Positions 15,089 through 23,962 are shown, numbered from the stretch's first letter. The stretch is DNA of 36,128 nucleotides from an uncultured Ruminococcus sp. (GCF_934476685.1 NZ_CAKSNX010000014.1:1-36128), one strand, 5' to 3'. Program-made: numbers and translations. The notes: generated by a model from the sequence alone, not told the origin.

Positions 15089-15122
15089 AAAAATCCCCGA
15101 AGATCACTCTTCGGGGATTTTT
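15089..15122 (+). terminator. Rho-independent terminator after the activase operon
   Basis: AAAAATCCCCGAAGA (15089-15103) pairs perfectly with TCTTCGGGGATTTTT (15108-15122) around the loop TCAC. It is the strongest terminator in the window. Confidence 0.95.
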
Positions 15123-15507
15123 GCGAAGTATAGAAGTATATATGAAGAAAAATATGATGGAGTTGGCTTAAATTATGTTCTCCTTTTTGGTTTTTTCTTT
15201 TTTCTTTAGCTCAGCCGCAGCGTTTTTACTGCGGCGGAGTATCTAAAGAAAAATAAGGTGGAGAAAAAATATATGAAAAAATAGTTGATCGTAGTCGGGA
15301 CTTTGTGCGTGACTTTTATCTTTTTATGTCTTATCGTCTTTTGTTTTGATGTCAAAAGTCTGTAAGTTTTGCTGTCTGCCGTACCTCAGCGTTTGCTACG
15401 GTAACCTTAGGTGTCCCTCTGACCTTGATTATATGATACCTTACTTTTTTGAAAACTATGTGAAAACTGAAAAAAAGCTAGGCGAAAGAATGTGATAGAA
15501 CGCTTAT
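15123..15507. other. Gene-poor stretch with long hairpin and tiny hydrophobic reading frames
   Basis: No ordinary gene is present. A long imperfect hairpin at 15199-15253 joins an 11-bp perfect arm pair (TTTTTCTTTAG / CTAAAGAAAAA) and an inner 7-bp pair (GCCGCAG / CTGCGGC). A 23-codon reading frame at 15175-15246 encodes a hydrophobic peptide with GGAG 12 bases upstream. At 15273 a start with GGTGGAG nine bases upstream reads MKK, then an amber codon, then 26 open codons encoding a single transmembrane-like helix, ending at 15365. A minus-strand TATAAT at 15428-15433 has no good -35. Confidence 0.4.
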
Positions 15508-15546
15508 AAAAATATCGGAGCATTCCACCTATGGGAAACGCTCCGA
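15508..15546 (-). terminator. Terminator after the GH25 gene
   Basis: On the minus strand a hairpin (TCGGAGCGTTTCC paired with GGAATGCTCCGA, with wobble pairs) at 15515-15546 is followed by TATTTTTAT. It lies just after the GH25 stop codon. Confidence 0.82.
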
Positions 15547-15559
15547 CACACGAATATTC

Positions 15560-18046
15560 TTATTTTGCTGTGAAATTAAGGCAATCTGAGGAGTCGGAGT
15601 AATATGTTTTCCAGCTTGTTGCCGCAATGGCTCTTACTCTGATCTTATATTCCTTTCCTGCTTTGAGTCCCTTTATTGATGTGCTTACGGAGGTAGTCTG
15701 TGCGCACTCCTTATACGTTCCGCTCGCCTCGTCATAGAGATACACCTTGTATCCTGTAGCGCTCTTCACGCTGCTCCATGAAATATTTGCTGTGCCTGAT
15801 GAAAGGCTTACTGTCTTTAGGCTTGCAGGCTTGTTAAGCTTTGAATATCCCACAAGGTAGTTGGAATACTCGCTTGAAGTGCTGCCGTAGACAGCCTTTA
15901 CTGCCACACGGCAGGAGGTGCTTGCTGAAAGTCCGCCAACATATGCAGATGAAGCTGTTTTATCAACAGTCTTATACAGCACATATTTTCTGTTTGCGTT
16001 ATCGTACTTGTATATCTCATAGCCTGTGCAGTATTTTACAGGCTGCCAGCTGAGGGTAAACCCGCTTGCGTTATAGTCTGTTACTGCAAGTCCGTCGGGG
16101 GCTGCATACTGCATTTTGAACTGGACCATATTGCTGAACGAACCTGCGGCAGTCTGTCCGTCGGCTGTTCTCACTGCTCTTACCTTTATGTTGTATGTGC
16201 AGTTTGATCTAAGGTTTGAGATGACCGCTGAGTTTGAAGAAGCGTTGGCGAGGAACTTTTCTGTTCCGCCTTCAACATAATAGATCTGATAGCTTGATGC
16301 GCCGTCAGTTTTTGTCCAACTGAGGCGGACTGAATTGTGGTTTCCGAATTCCTTTACGGTAAGACCCTTTGCCGCAGCAGGGGCGGTGGTGAAGGTCGTG
16401 ACCTTGCTGTATGTGCCGTAATATTTTTTGCCGCCGACCTCGATATACGCTCTTACAGCAGCCTCATAATTTGTGGCTGTGCTTAATCCGCTGAAAGTAT
16501 ATTCGCTCTTTGAAGATGTTCCAACGGCGGTATAGTTCTTTCCGTCGTAAAGGCTTATCTCATAGCCGTCGCAATTTCCGCTGTTTGCTGTCCAGCTGAC
16601 AGAAACGGAATTTATTGACGCACTTTTCACGCTTAATTGTGCAGGTGATGCGGGGTTAGACTTTATCGTAACGACCGAGCTGTAATCGCCGTACAGCTTT
16701 CCGTCCGAATATGCTCTCACCTTTACAGACTTAGACTCGCCTGCCGTTATGCCTGTTATAAATGCGCTTGTTCCTGAAACGGAGGAATAAAGCTTGTATG
16801 AGCCGTTTTCGAGAGTATATATCTCATATCCTGCTGCACCCGAAACTGCGCTCCATGATATTTTTGCGCCGCCTGCGATAGCTTCCGTCTGAGTGAGGTT
16901 TGAGACCTTGCCCAGTGAAACGCTTACTGAGTTTGATGAGCTGCCGTAATATTTCTGACCGCCGTAGCTTTTATATGCCTTGACGTAGTAGGATAATCCC
17001 GAACCCGATGTTACGGTATATGATGTGCCTGTCTGGAACTTGAGCCTTTTTACGCTGCCGCTTGGATCCTTGCTGTAAACCGCATAGCCGTCCGCTCCCG
17101 TCACCTTGTTCCAGCTGAGGGTCGTACCAGACTTTGTGACCTTTACGCTGCCTGTGGGCGCATGGTCAACGTCATACATAACGTTCATATCAACGTATGT
17201 TGGAACGCCGTCTACGCTGCCGTAGCCTGTATACTGCCAGACATCATAGTCGCCGGTATAGGTGGCTTTTGTTGAATACTCCGCCAGCCATATAGGATAA
17301 TCCTTGCCCAGCGACGCACCGTCCATTTTGTATGTAAGGTAATAGTTGTTTGCATAGATGCCTGCATAAAAGCCTGCATTTATCATCGTATCGCAGAAAG
17401 TTCTGCAAAGGCTGGTCTGAGTGCTTTTGCTCAGATTTGCCGAATCAAGTCTGCCTGTATCGTAGTCTATGCTCTCCACATCGAGATAGACAGGGAGGTC
17501 GATATAATAATCCTCCAGCTCGTTTATACAGAACTGAGCCTCCGCCTTTGCCTCGGCGGTATTGACAGCCTGCGAGAAGAAATATACTCCAACGTCAAGA
17601 CCTGCCGCCATTGCTCCACGGATATTCTTATGGAAATCATCGTCCACCATAAGCGTACCTGCGCTGCCGTAGCCTCTGTAACCCAAGCGGACGATAACGT
17701 ACTTTATGCCCGAATTTTTTACTGCCTTCCAGTCGATATCGCCTTTCCATGTCTGGAAATAGGAAACGTCTATGCCGTAGCTTTTGTCCACATTGCTGAA
17801 CTTGCTGTTGTGGGTGAGGTTGGAAGAGCCGTAGACAGCTCCCGACTTTGTGACCTTATCGTAATATTTCCAGTACGAAGGGTCGTCACCGGTAAACTCA
17901 GGCATTTCTGTTTCGTCGATAATGACCGCAGAAAAGTTATCGTTTTCATTTGCCGAATCGGTATCATCGGCAAAGACCGTCGCTGACAGCTGTGCGCACA
18001 GAGTTAATGCGCAGGCTGCACTCAGCAGTCCTTTTAAAAGCTTCAT
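15560..18046 (-). CDS. Secreted GH25 lysozyme with six fibronectin type III repeats
   Basis: An 828-residue exported muramidase. A signal peptide covers residues 1-26. The GH25 catalytic domain (about 90-290) opens with GIDVSYFQ and carries the D-x-E pair Asp189/Glu191 (VYLDVES) needed for cleaving the MurNAc-GlcNAc bond. Six FN3-like repeats of about 85-90 residues follow (each with a W core followed by a GY-x-V/I-Y strand), to the C-terminus, without a sorting signal or membrane anchor. The start at 18046 is preceded by AGGAGGT at eight bases, whereas a reading 19 codons longer has none. It may remodel the own wall or attack competitors; FN3 repeats commonly act as spacers in secreted enzymes. 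It is monocistronic, with its own perfect promoter and terminator. Confidence 0.93.
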   Translation of the reverse strand: MKLLKGLLSAACALTLCAQLSATVFADDTDSANENDNFSAVIIDETEMPEFTGDDPSYWKYYDKVTKSGAVYGSSNLTHNSKFSNVDKSYGIDVSYFQTWKGDIDWKAVKNSGIKYVIVRLGYRGYGSAGTLMVDDDFHKNIRGAMAAGLDVGVYFFSQAVNTAEAKAEAQFCINELEDYYIDLPVYLDVESIDYDTGRLDSANLSKSTQTSLCRTFCDTMINAGFYAGIYANNYYLTYKMDGASLGKDYPIWLAEYSTKATYTGDYDVWQYTGYGSVDGVPTYVDMNVMYDVDHAPTGSVKVTKSGTTLSWNKVTGADGYAVYSKDPSGSVKRLKFQTGTSYTVTSGSGLSYYVKAYKSYGGQKYYGSSSNSVSVSLGKVSNLTQTEAIAGGAKISWSAVSGAAGYEIYTLENGSYKLYSSVSGTSAFITGITAGESKSVKVRAYSDGKLYGDYSSVVTIKSNPASPAQLSVKSASINSVSVSWTANSGNCDGYEISLYDGKNYTAVGTSSKSEYTFSGLSTATNYEAAVRAYIEVGGKKYYGTYSKVTTFTTAPAAAKGLTVKEFGNHNSVRLSWTKTDGASSYQIYYVEGGTEKFLANASSNSAVISNLRSNCTYNIKVRAVRTADGQTAAGSFSNMVQFKMQYAAPDGLAVTDYNASGFTLSWQPVKYCTGYEIYKYDNANRKYVLYKTVDKTASSAYVGGLSASTSCRVAVKAVYGSTSSEYSNYLVGYSKLNKPASLKTVSLSSGTANISWSSVKSATGYKVYLYDEASGTYKECAQTTSVSTSIKGLKAGKEYKIRVRAIAATSWKTYYSDSSDCLNFTAK

Positions 18047-18120
18047 TAAATATGACCTCCTGAAATTTTCACACAAAAAACTGCATTTAATCTCTTTCTT
18101 CACAGTTTACACATATACAT

Positions 18121-18162
18121 ATTATATAAAATTTATTACCCATTGTCAAGCTTACAAGCTTG
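18121..18162 (-). promoter_or_regulatory. GH25 promoter with overlapping inverted repeat
   Basis: Minus strand: TTGACA (18144-18149), 17 bases, TATAAT (18121-18126), a perfect consensus. Overlapping the -35 is an inverted repeat CAAGCTT-AC-AAGCTTG at 18147-18162, and a second TTGACA lies just upstream. A repressor bound there could block the strong promoter. Confidence 0.8.
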
Positions 18163-18252
18163 TCAATATATCCCAATAGGTAATATTTTTAATCATTTAT
18201 TAATCAAAAAGCTGATTTTTGCAGGATTTATCTGTAACTATGCACAATAAAG

Positions 18253-18282
18253 CGGCTGAAATTCTGTACGATATTTCAGCCG
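18253..18282 (-). terminator. Hairpin after the DUF3810 gene
   Basis: A perfect 10-bp stem CGGCTGAAAT / ATTTCAGCCG with a 10-base loop lies 31 bases after the stop codon of the metalloprotease gene. The T tract after it on the minus strand is short (CTTTATT), so termination may be weak. Confidence 0.5.
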
Positions 18283-18313
18283 TAAAAATATGCTTTATCA
18301 ATAATTTTTCAGG

Positions 18314-19543
18314 TCATTTTTCCTGTGTGACCTCTGAACTGCCCGAATAATAGTAGTTGAGCATAAGGTCTACCATTCTTCCGTAAGACTTTTTTCCGTC
18401 CTCGACGCCGTTGAGCTGGAGCGAAGTTTCCATTGCCTTATCGGACACCTCGCTGACGGTCTGGCTGTCGAACACGGTATCGTCCGCCTCCCTCACGCTC
18501 TCCCAATACTCGGAGTTTGCGTCCATATCCGTCCACACAAGGTCGCTTATGCTGTTGTCGAATGCGACTTTCTTGTCGTAGTCCGCATACTCGAATATCT
18601 TGTTTCTCACCTGTGTCAGCGCTGAAAGATATCCCGAATAGCGGTAGTCAGCATTGTCCGAACGCTCACACGCCATAAATGCGATAAAGTTCGCCTCGTC
18701 CTCCTGTATGTACCCTTTTGTGTGGGCAATCTCGTGGCAGATAGTGGCAGGCTGTTTTGCGGCAAACATATCCGCATTATAGTTTGCCTCCATTGAAAAC
18801 GGGAAATATATGCCCATAAGGTCCATCTGGCTCATAAAGAATGAACAGATTATGCTTTTTGGCTTTACATAATATCCGTCAAGATTTTTAAACTCATCGG
18901 ACAATCCTGCGACAGCGTTTCTCGCCGTATCGTCAAGGTCAGCCGTCAGCACAAATCTTCCGTTTTCATCACGGCTCACGTCCTCTGCGCAGGCGTTTAT
19001 CTCCTCCACAAGCTGTGCGCCCAAGGCTTCAAGCTCCTCATCGGTATGCTCCGTTACAGCTATGCCGTTAAGCTCCGCAAAGGTGGAGCAATGGTAGAGT
19101 ATAAAGCAGTTAAGGGTTTCGGTGGTCACAACGAATGCGATTATCCAGCCGTAGACAAAGCCGAATATCTTTGCGACCTTTTTCCGCCTGCCTTTCATAA
19201 CTATGAGCAGTATGACCATTGCCGCAAGGCTGAGTGGTATCCCGAAAACGGCTATCATAATAAGTATCTCGCCGAATGAAAACGGCAGAAGTGATGTGAG
19301 CCGCCCGTAGGTCTGCGTCCACAGCGGGTAGATATGTGCGGCATAGAAGTCGGAAAAAGCTCTGCTCTCCCAAGCCACGATGTTGAGGATAACCATTACC
19401 GCCAGCAGTGTACAAAGGGCGACAAACTGTTTTGACAGCTTTTTTCTGCTTTTCTTATCCGCTTTTTCTGAATTTTCGGTCTGCTCAACGCTTGTGTTTT
19501 CTTCCTGCGCTTTGATATCAGGCTCTTTAAGTTCAGCTTTCAA
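18314..19543 (-). CDS. Membrane-bound zinc metalloprotease, DUF3810 family
   Basis: A 409-residue protein: a charged cytosolic N-terminus (about 1-37), three transmembrane segments (about 38-56, 88-117, 125-150) and a large domain with HEIAH at 270-274 followed by QEDEANFIA, the pattern of a gluzincin-like zinc protease in the DUF3810 family. The start is TTG at 19543, because GGAGGG at 19550-19555 precedes it by six bases; a GTG six codons upstream would place this Shine-Dalgarno inside the gene. The family is common in gut Firmicutes and Bacteroidetes and has no established substrate. The gene lies between GH25 and formate-THF ligase but shows no functional link with either; hairpins separate all three. 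Confidence 0.87.
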   Translation of the reverse strand: MKAELKEPDIKAQEENTSVEQTENSEKADKKSRKKLSKQFVALCTLLAVMVILNIVAWESRAFSDFYAAHIYPLWTQTYGRLTSLLPFSFGEILIMIAVFGIPLSLAAMVILLIVMKGRRKKVAKIFGFVYGWIIAFVVTTETLNCFILYHCSTFAELNGIAVTEHTDEELEALGAQLVEEINACAEDVSRDENGRFVLTADLDDTARNAVAGLSDEFKNLDGYYVKPKSIICSFFMSQMDLMGIYFPFSMEANYNADMFAAKQPATICHEIAHTKGYIQEDEANFIAFMACERSDNADYRYSGYLSALTQVRNKIFEYADYDKKVAFDNSISDLVWTDMDANSEYWESVREADDTVFDSQTVSEVSDKAMETSLQLNGVEDGKKSYGRMVDLMLNYYYSGSSEVTQEK

Positions 19544-19581
19544 AATTATCCCTCCGCTCACAAGTTCTGACGTATGCTAAT

Positions 19582-19612
19582 AAGATCGGACAGTTGCAAA
19601 CCGCCCGATCTT
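19582..19612 (-). terminator. Strong hairpin after formate-THF ligase
   Basis: A stem of about 14 bp (AAGATCGG...CCGATCTT with wobble pairs inside and a three-base loop) follows the ligase stop codon. No T tract follows on the minus strand, so it may be a 3' stabilising hairpin or an inefficient terminator. Confidence 0.55.
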
Positions 19613-19649
19613 TATGATCTTATGATAATATGTACTTTACTGACAGATA

Positions 19650-21320
19650 TCAGAACAGACCGTAGATATTTCCCTCGTTGTCGCAGTCGATATTGTTTGC
19701 GGCAGGTACTTTTGGAAGTCCCGGCATTGTCATAATGTCGCCTGTGTATGCTACCACAAAGCCTGCGCCTGCTGAAAGTCTGAGGTCACGGACTGTGATG
19801 GTGAAATGCTCAGGCTTGCCAAGCTTTGTCGGGTCGTCTGAAAGTGAATACTGTGTCTTTGCAACGCAGACAGGGATATCAGAAAATCCCAGATCGTTTA
19901 TTTCCTTCAATGCCTTTTCAGCCTGCTTTGTGAAGTTTACACCGTCAGCACGGTAGATCTCCTTTGCAATGATATCCAGCTTTTCCTTGATAGGGAGCTT
20001 TTCGTCATAGAGAGGAGCATACTGTGAAGGCTTGTTCTCAATAGTTGCGCATACCTTTTCTGCAAGGTCAAGTCCGCCTTCGCCGCCCTTTGCAAAGATC
20101 TCAGCCAGCGATACTTCAACGCCCATTTCTTCACAGGTCTTTTTGATGACTTCTATCTCAGCGTCTGTATCTGTATGGAATCTGTTTATTGCCACAACAA
20201 CAGGCACACCGAACTTATGCATATTCTCGATATGTGTTTTAAGGTTTACGATACCCTTTTCAAGAGCCTCAACGTTCTCAGCGGTAAGCTCAGTCTTTGG
20301 CACGCCGCCGTTATACTTCAGCGCTCTGATAGTTGCAACGAGAACAACGCAGTTTGGTTTAAGTCCTGCAAAGCGGCACTTGATATCAAAGAACTTCTCT
20401 GCGCCGAGGTCAGAGCCGAAACCTGCTTCTGTGATAGTGTAGTCGGCAAGCTTAAGTGCAAGCTTTGTTGCTCTTACAGAGTTACAGCCGTGTGCGATAT
20501 TTGCGAAAGGACCGCCGTGGATAAGGGCAGGGTTATTTTCAAGAGTCTGAACAAGGTTAGGCTTGAGAGCGTCCTTAAGGAGCGCTACCATTGCGCCGCA
20601 GCCGCCGATATCCTTTGCATATACAGGCTTATTATCCCTTGTATACGCAACGAGGATACGCTCGATCCTTGCTTTAAGGTCGGAAAGGTCAGATGCAAGG
20701 CAGAGGATAGCCATTATCTCGGAGGCTACTGTGATCTGGAACGAATCCTCTCTTGGGATACCGTTGGCCTTTGAGCCAAGACCGATGATGATATCTCTCA
20801 GCGCTCTGTCGTTCATATCGAGGCATCTTTTGAAGAGTATTCTTCTCTGGTCGATATTAAGAGCATTTCCCTGCTGCATATGGTTGTCGATAAGTGCGCA
20901 GAGGAGGTTGTTTGCAGCTGTGATAGCGTGCATATCCCCTGTGAAGTGGAGGTTTATATCCTCCATAGGAACTACCTGTGCATATCCGCCGCCTGCTGCG
21001 CCGCCCTTGATACCGAATACAGGGCCGAGGGAAGGCTCTCTCAGAGCGAGCATAGTTTTCTTCCCTGCCTTATTCATAGCCTCGGCAAGACCTACGGAGA
21101 TAGTAGTCTTACCCTCGCCGGCAGGTGTCGGGTTGATAGCGGTAACAAGGATAAGTTTTCCGTCGGGCTTATCCTTTGTTTTTGTATAAAGTGATTCTGA
21201 AAGCTTAGCCTTATAGTGACCGTAAGGCTCATATTCGTCCTCAGAGATACCGAGCTTAGCGGCGATCTCTCCTATTTTAAGCATTTTTGCCTGTTTTGCG
21301 ATTTCAATATCTGACAGCAT
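19650..21320 (-). CDS. fhs: Formate-tetrahydrofolate ligase
   Basis: A 556-residue enzyme of the usual family length that makes 10-formyl-THF from formate, THF and ATP in one-carbon metabolism. The ATP-binding loop TPAGEGKTT lies at 65-73, and the family signatures EPSLGPVFGIKGGAAGGGYAQ and HFTGDMHAI follow. The start at 21320 has AAAGGA nine bases upstream; a TTG six codons earlier lacks one. A promoter TTGCAA-17-TATAAT lies directly upstream. The gene stands alone, without folD or fchA next to it and without further Wood-Ljungdahl genes, so it likely supplies formyl groups for purine and methionyl-tRNA synthesis rather than acetogenesis. No THF riboswitch is visible in its short leader. Confidence 0.97.
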   Translation of the reverse strand: MLSDIEIAKQAKMLKIGEIAAKLGISEDEYEPYGHYKAKLSESLYTKTKDKPDGKLILVTAINPTPAGEGKTTISVGLAEAMNKAGKKTMLALREPSLGPVFGIKGGAAGGGYAQVVPMEDINLHFTGDMHAITAANNLLCALIDNHMQQGNALNIDQRRILFKRCLDMNDRALRDIIIGLGSKANGIPREDSFQITVASEIMAILCLASDLSDLKARIERILVAYTRDNKPVYAKDIGGCGAMVALLKDALKPNLVQTLENNPALIHGGPFANIAHGCNSVRATKLALKLADYTITEAGFGSDLGAEKFFDIKCRFAGLKPNCVVLVATIRALKYNGGVPKTELTAENVEALEKGIVNLKTHIENMHKFGVPVVVAINRFHTDTDAEIEVIKKTCEEMGVEVSLAEIFAKGGEGGLDLAEKVCATIENKPSQYAPLYDEKLPIKEKLDIIAKEIYRADGVNFTKQAEKALKEINDLGFSDIPVCVAKTQYSLSDDPTKLGKPEHFTITVRDLRLSAGAGFVVAYTGDIMTMPGLPKVPAANNIDCDNEGNIYGLF

Positions 21321-21355
21321 TTCATACAGTCCTTTCAAAGTATAATACTTTTAAT

Positions 21356-21384
21356 ATTATATCACAACGCCGCTTAAATTGCAA
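21356..21384 (-). promoter_or_regulatory. Promoter of formate-THF ligase
   Basis: Minus strand TTGCAA (21379-21384), 17 bases, TATAAT (21356-21361), with TGA just before the -10 (extended -10). Confidence 0.8.
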
Positions 21385-21421
21385 TAGAGATGTACATCTA
21401 TTTTTATGCATAAAAGTACGC

Positions 21422-21468
21422 AAAAACGCAGCTTTGCATTACGATAAGGCTATAATGCAGGCTGCGTT
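21422..21468 (-). terminator. Rho-independent terminator of the two-component operon
   Basis: Minus strand: AACGCAGC and TGCATTA pair with TAATGCA and GCTGCGTT (21425-21468), followed by a T run. It separates the sensor kinase gene from formate-THF ligase. Confidence 0.85.
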
Positions 21469-21490
21469 TATAGGTTTATGAGTTTATTTA

Positions 21491-23032
21491 TCAGACATCG
21501 TCCTGATCCTTGCTGAGGGATATTTTATCCTCCAGCAGCTTTGCCGCCTTATTATCTGCGGCAGGTTTTACATAAGGTACTTCAAACCAGAAGGTAGAAC
21601 CTTTTCCCTCTTCCGACTGGACGCCGAAAGCGAACTTATGGCATTTGAGTATTTCCTTACAGATAGAAAGTCCAAGACCTGTTCCAACGACGTCACGCTT
21701 TACCTTTTCGTCACGGTAGTAGCGGTCGAAAACCTTCGGGAGAAGTTCTTTTGAAATTCCTTTGCCGTTGTCGCTGACCTCTATCCTAACTTTATTTTCA
21801 AGGTTTATCTGCTTTACTCTGATGACCTTGTTTTCACCGGTATAGTTGACGGCATTGTTTATAAAGTTGTATATTACCTGATCCAGCTTATCTGGGTCAG
21901 CGGCAATTATCCTGTCCTCGTCAGGCTCGTACTTTATATCATAGCCGTTCTGCTCCACAAGAAGCTTATATCTGGACATACAGTCATTCAGCTTATCCAC
22001 AATAGAGAAATTCTTTATGTTAAGCTCCATATTGCCCGATTCAAGCTTTGAAAGCTCCAGCAGGTTGTTTACAAGGTTGGAAAGTCTGTCCGCCTCGTCA
22101 ATGATTATCTGGACGTGTTCCGCCCTCTTTACAGGGTTGTCGCCCGAAAGATCTCTTATCATTTCCGCATAGGCTTTCACCATAGTCAGCGGCGTTCTAA
22201 GATCGTGTGAGATATTTGCGATAAGGTCTTTTCGCAGGTCGGAAACCTTTCGTATCTCGTTCTTTGCGTTGTTAAGGACTGTGGAAAGCTCCTCTATCTC
22301 GTGGTAGCCTGTTCCGTTGAACTCAACGTCATAGTCCCCCTCACCGAACTGCTTTGCGGTTTTGGTTATCTCGACGATAGGTGCGGAAACTCTCTTTGAA
22401 ATAAACATTGTTACAAGGAACGCAAGCTCAAAAAGAATTACGGTGATATATATGAGCTGTTCCCTTATGATGCTTACGGTGGAATCTATCGGCTCGATGG
22501 AGCTTTCGATAAACAGGTATGCCTGCTGGGGAGAATCGTCCGTATAAATTTTCGTGCAGTAGAATATCTCCCTGCTCTCGATATCGGAGTTCTTGAAAGT
22601 CTTTGTGATATAGCCGTCGCCCGACTTTATCAGCTCGGATTTAAGACTGAATATCCCCATAGAATAGTTGTTCTCTATATCGTTGTTGAGATAGGAATAT
22701 GCGCCGAGGTTATTTTCACGCACCAGCGGATTTCCCATTTCGTCGGTTATGACGATGCAGAAGTTGTTGTCAAAAGCTATCATTCTGTTGGTCTTGTTCT
22801 GCTCATTAGTGCCGTAGGCGGCGATTATCTGATTGGCAGATTTAGTTATGTCACGAACTTTTGCGGAGCGGTAATAGCTCGCAAGAAAGACATACTGAAA
22901 GAGCCATATGAGGATAAGAATGAATATGGTGAAAAACATAAAATACATCCACACATAGGATCTTATGCCGCTCTTTCCGCCGATGAAGCTTTTGCTTTTT
23001 GCTTTAAGTCTGTTTTTACTGGATCTTTTCAA
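21491..23032 (-). CDS. Sensor histidine kinase with extracellular loop and HAMP domain
   Basis: A 513-residue membrane kinase: TM1 about 26-51, an extracytoplasmic sensor region about 52-190, TM2 about 191-212, HAMP about 213-264, HisKA with phospho-acceptor His276 in ISHDLRTP, and a HATPase_c domain (about 375-485) with the N box NFINNAVNY, DNGKGI and GTGLGLSI. It should phosphorylate the response regulator encoded just upstream. The start is TTG at 23032, inside the regulator gene: the two overlap by 17 bases, so translation is probably coupled. The next ATG would fall in TM1. The layout resembles VanS/PhoR-like kinases; the stimulus is unknown. A terminator follows the gene. Confidence 0.93.
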   Translation of the reverse strand: MKRSSKNRLKAKSKSFIGGKSGIRSYVWMYFMFFTIFILILIWLFQYVFLASYYRSAKVRDITKSANQIIAAYGTNEQNKTNRMIAFDNNFCIVITDEMGNPLVRENNLGAYSYLNNDIENNYSMGIFSLKSELIKSGDGYITKTFKNSDIESREIFYCTKIYTDDSPQQAYLFIESSIEPIDSTVSIIREQLIYITVILFELAFLVTMFISKRVSAPIVEITKTAKQFGEGDYDVEFNGTGYHEIEELSTVLNNAKNEIRKVSDLRKDLIANISHDLRTPLTMVKAYAEMIRDLSGDNPVKRAEHVQIIIDEADRLSNLVNNLLELSKLESGNMELNIKNFSIVDKLNDCMSRYKLLVEQNGYDIKYEPDEDRIIAADPDKLDQVIYNFINNAVNYTGENKVIRVKQINLENKVRIEVSDNGKGISKELLPKVFDRYYRDEKVKRDVVGTGLGLSICKEILKCHKFAFGVQSEEGKGSTFWFEVPYVKPAADNKAAKLLEDKISLSKDQDDV

Positions 23033-23690
23033 ACTTGTATCCCATTCCTCTCAGGGTAACGATAAGGTTGCGGTATTCGCCAAGACTGTTTCTCAGCATT
23101 TTGATATGCGTATCAACAGTTCTGTCATCGCCGTAGAAATCAAATCCCCAGACCTCTTCAAGAAGCTTTTCCCTTGAAAGTGCGATATTCATATTCTTTA
23201 CAAGGTAGAAAAGCAGATCGTACTCTTTCGGAGTCATGGAAACTTTCTGTCCGTCTATCTTGACTTCCCTTGCGGTGAAATTTATCTCCAGACCCTTGTA
23301 TGTGATAACGTCCTCAACATTCTTAGAGGCATTCGCACGGTTAAGCACCGCCCTTATTCTCGCCATAAGCTCCTTCGGTGAAAACGGCTTGACAACATAA
23401 TCGTCAACGCCTATCTCAAAGCCGAACAGCTTATCATACTCCTCGCCCCTTGCGGAGAGCATTATCACAGGTATCTTTTTTATCTTCTGAATTTCCTTGC
23501 AGGCTGAGTAGCCGTCAAGGCGGGGCATCATAACGTCCATGATGATGATGTCGAAATCCTCCTTCTTCACCATTTCCACAGCCTCCATGCCGTCCCCTGC
23601 TTCGGAAACCTCGTGGCCCTCAAATTCGGCATACTCCTTGATTATCATACGGATCTTAGCCTCATCGTCAACAGCAAGAATTTTTGCCAT
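23016..23690 (-). CDS. OmpR/PhoB-family response regulator
   Basis: A 224-residue regulator with a receiver domain (1-118; acidic pair Asp8/Asp9, phospho-acceptor Asp52 in IIIMDVMMP) and a C-terminal winged-helix DNA-binding domain (about 130-222, ending with the RTVDTHIKMLR recognition-helix region and RGMGYKF). GGGAGG lies eight bases before the ATG at 23690. It is first in a two-gene operon with the overlapping kinase. A promoter TTTACA-16-TATGAT (23744-23749, 23722-23727) is plausible. Target genes are unknown; the divergently oriented hemolysin III gene about 270 bases away, whose promoter has a perfect palindrome, is one candidate but palindromes are not typical of OmpR-type sites. Confidence 0.95.
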   Translation of the reverse strand: MAKILAVDDEAKIRMIIKEYAEFEGHEVSEAGDGMEAVEMVKKEDFDIIIMDVMMPRLDGYSACKEIQKIKKIPVIMLSARGEEYDKLFGFEIGVDDYVVKPFSPKELMARIRAVLNRANASKNVEDVITYKGLEINFTAREVKIDGQKVSMTPKEYDLLFYLVKNMNIALSREKLLEEVWGFDFYGDDRTVDTHIKMLRNSLGEYRNLIVTLRGMGYKFEKIQ

Positions 23691-23721
23691 ATTAACAGCC
23701 TCCCTCATTTTTCATATTCTA

Positions 23722-23749
23722 ATCATATATTAACCCAATAATGTGTAAA
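23722..23749 (-). promoter_or_regulatory. Possible promoter of the two-component operon
   Basis: TTTACA (23744-23749) and TATGAT (23722-23727) with a 16-base spacer; each box differs from consensus at one base. Confidence 0.4.
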
Positions 23750-23853
23750 AAGCGTGACAGTTTACGGAATTTTGCGTTCAAACGCTGTCTTACAAGATTA
23801 TTTTATCACAAACCTTCCGATTAATCAAGCATAAAATTACTGAAAAGGGTAGA

Positions 23854-23908
23854 TTTTTTGACAGGTGTCAAAAAAGTTCTTGACAATCGGCTGCAAACGT
23901 GATAATAT
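23854..23908 (+). promoter_or_regulatory. Hemolysin III promoter with adjacent 22-bp perfect palindrome
   Basis: TTGACA (23880-23885), 17 bases, TAATAT (23903-23908) with TGA in front of the -10. Five bases upstream of the -35 is a perfect inverted repeat with 10-bp arms TTTTTTGACA and TGTCAAAAAA around GG (23854-23875). Its position suits an activator or repressor dimer; neither side has the T tract expected of a terminator, and the loop would be too tight. Confidence 0.7.
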
Positions 23909-23962
23909 AAAATTCAGAAAAATATAAATCGTTTTTGGTTTCAAATGAAAGGACTTGGTAAA

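Noticed and set aside
15360..15440. Possible known riboswitch in the multi-stem sequence after the tiny frames
   Set aside because: CCGTA/TACGG and GGTAACC/GG..ACC pairings exist, but no match to TPP, cobalamin, c-di-GMP or T-box core sequences, and no gene follows on the same strand.
20032..21194. Several long plus-strand reading frames inside the formate-THF ligase gene
   Set aside because: They are antisense shadows of a highly conserved gene with strongly biased codon use and have no ribosome binding sites.
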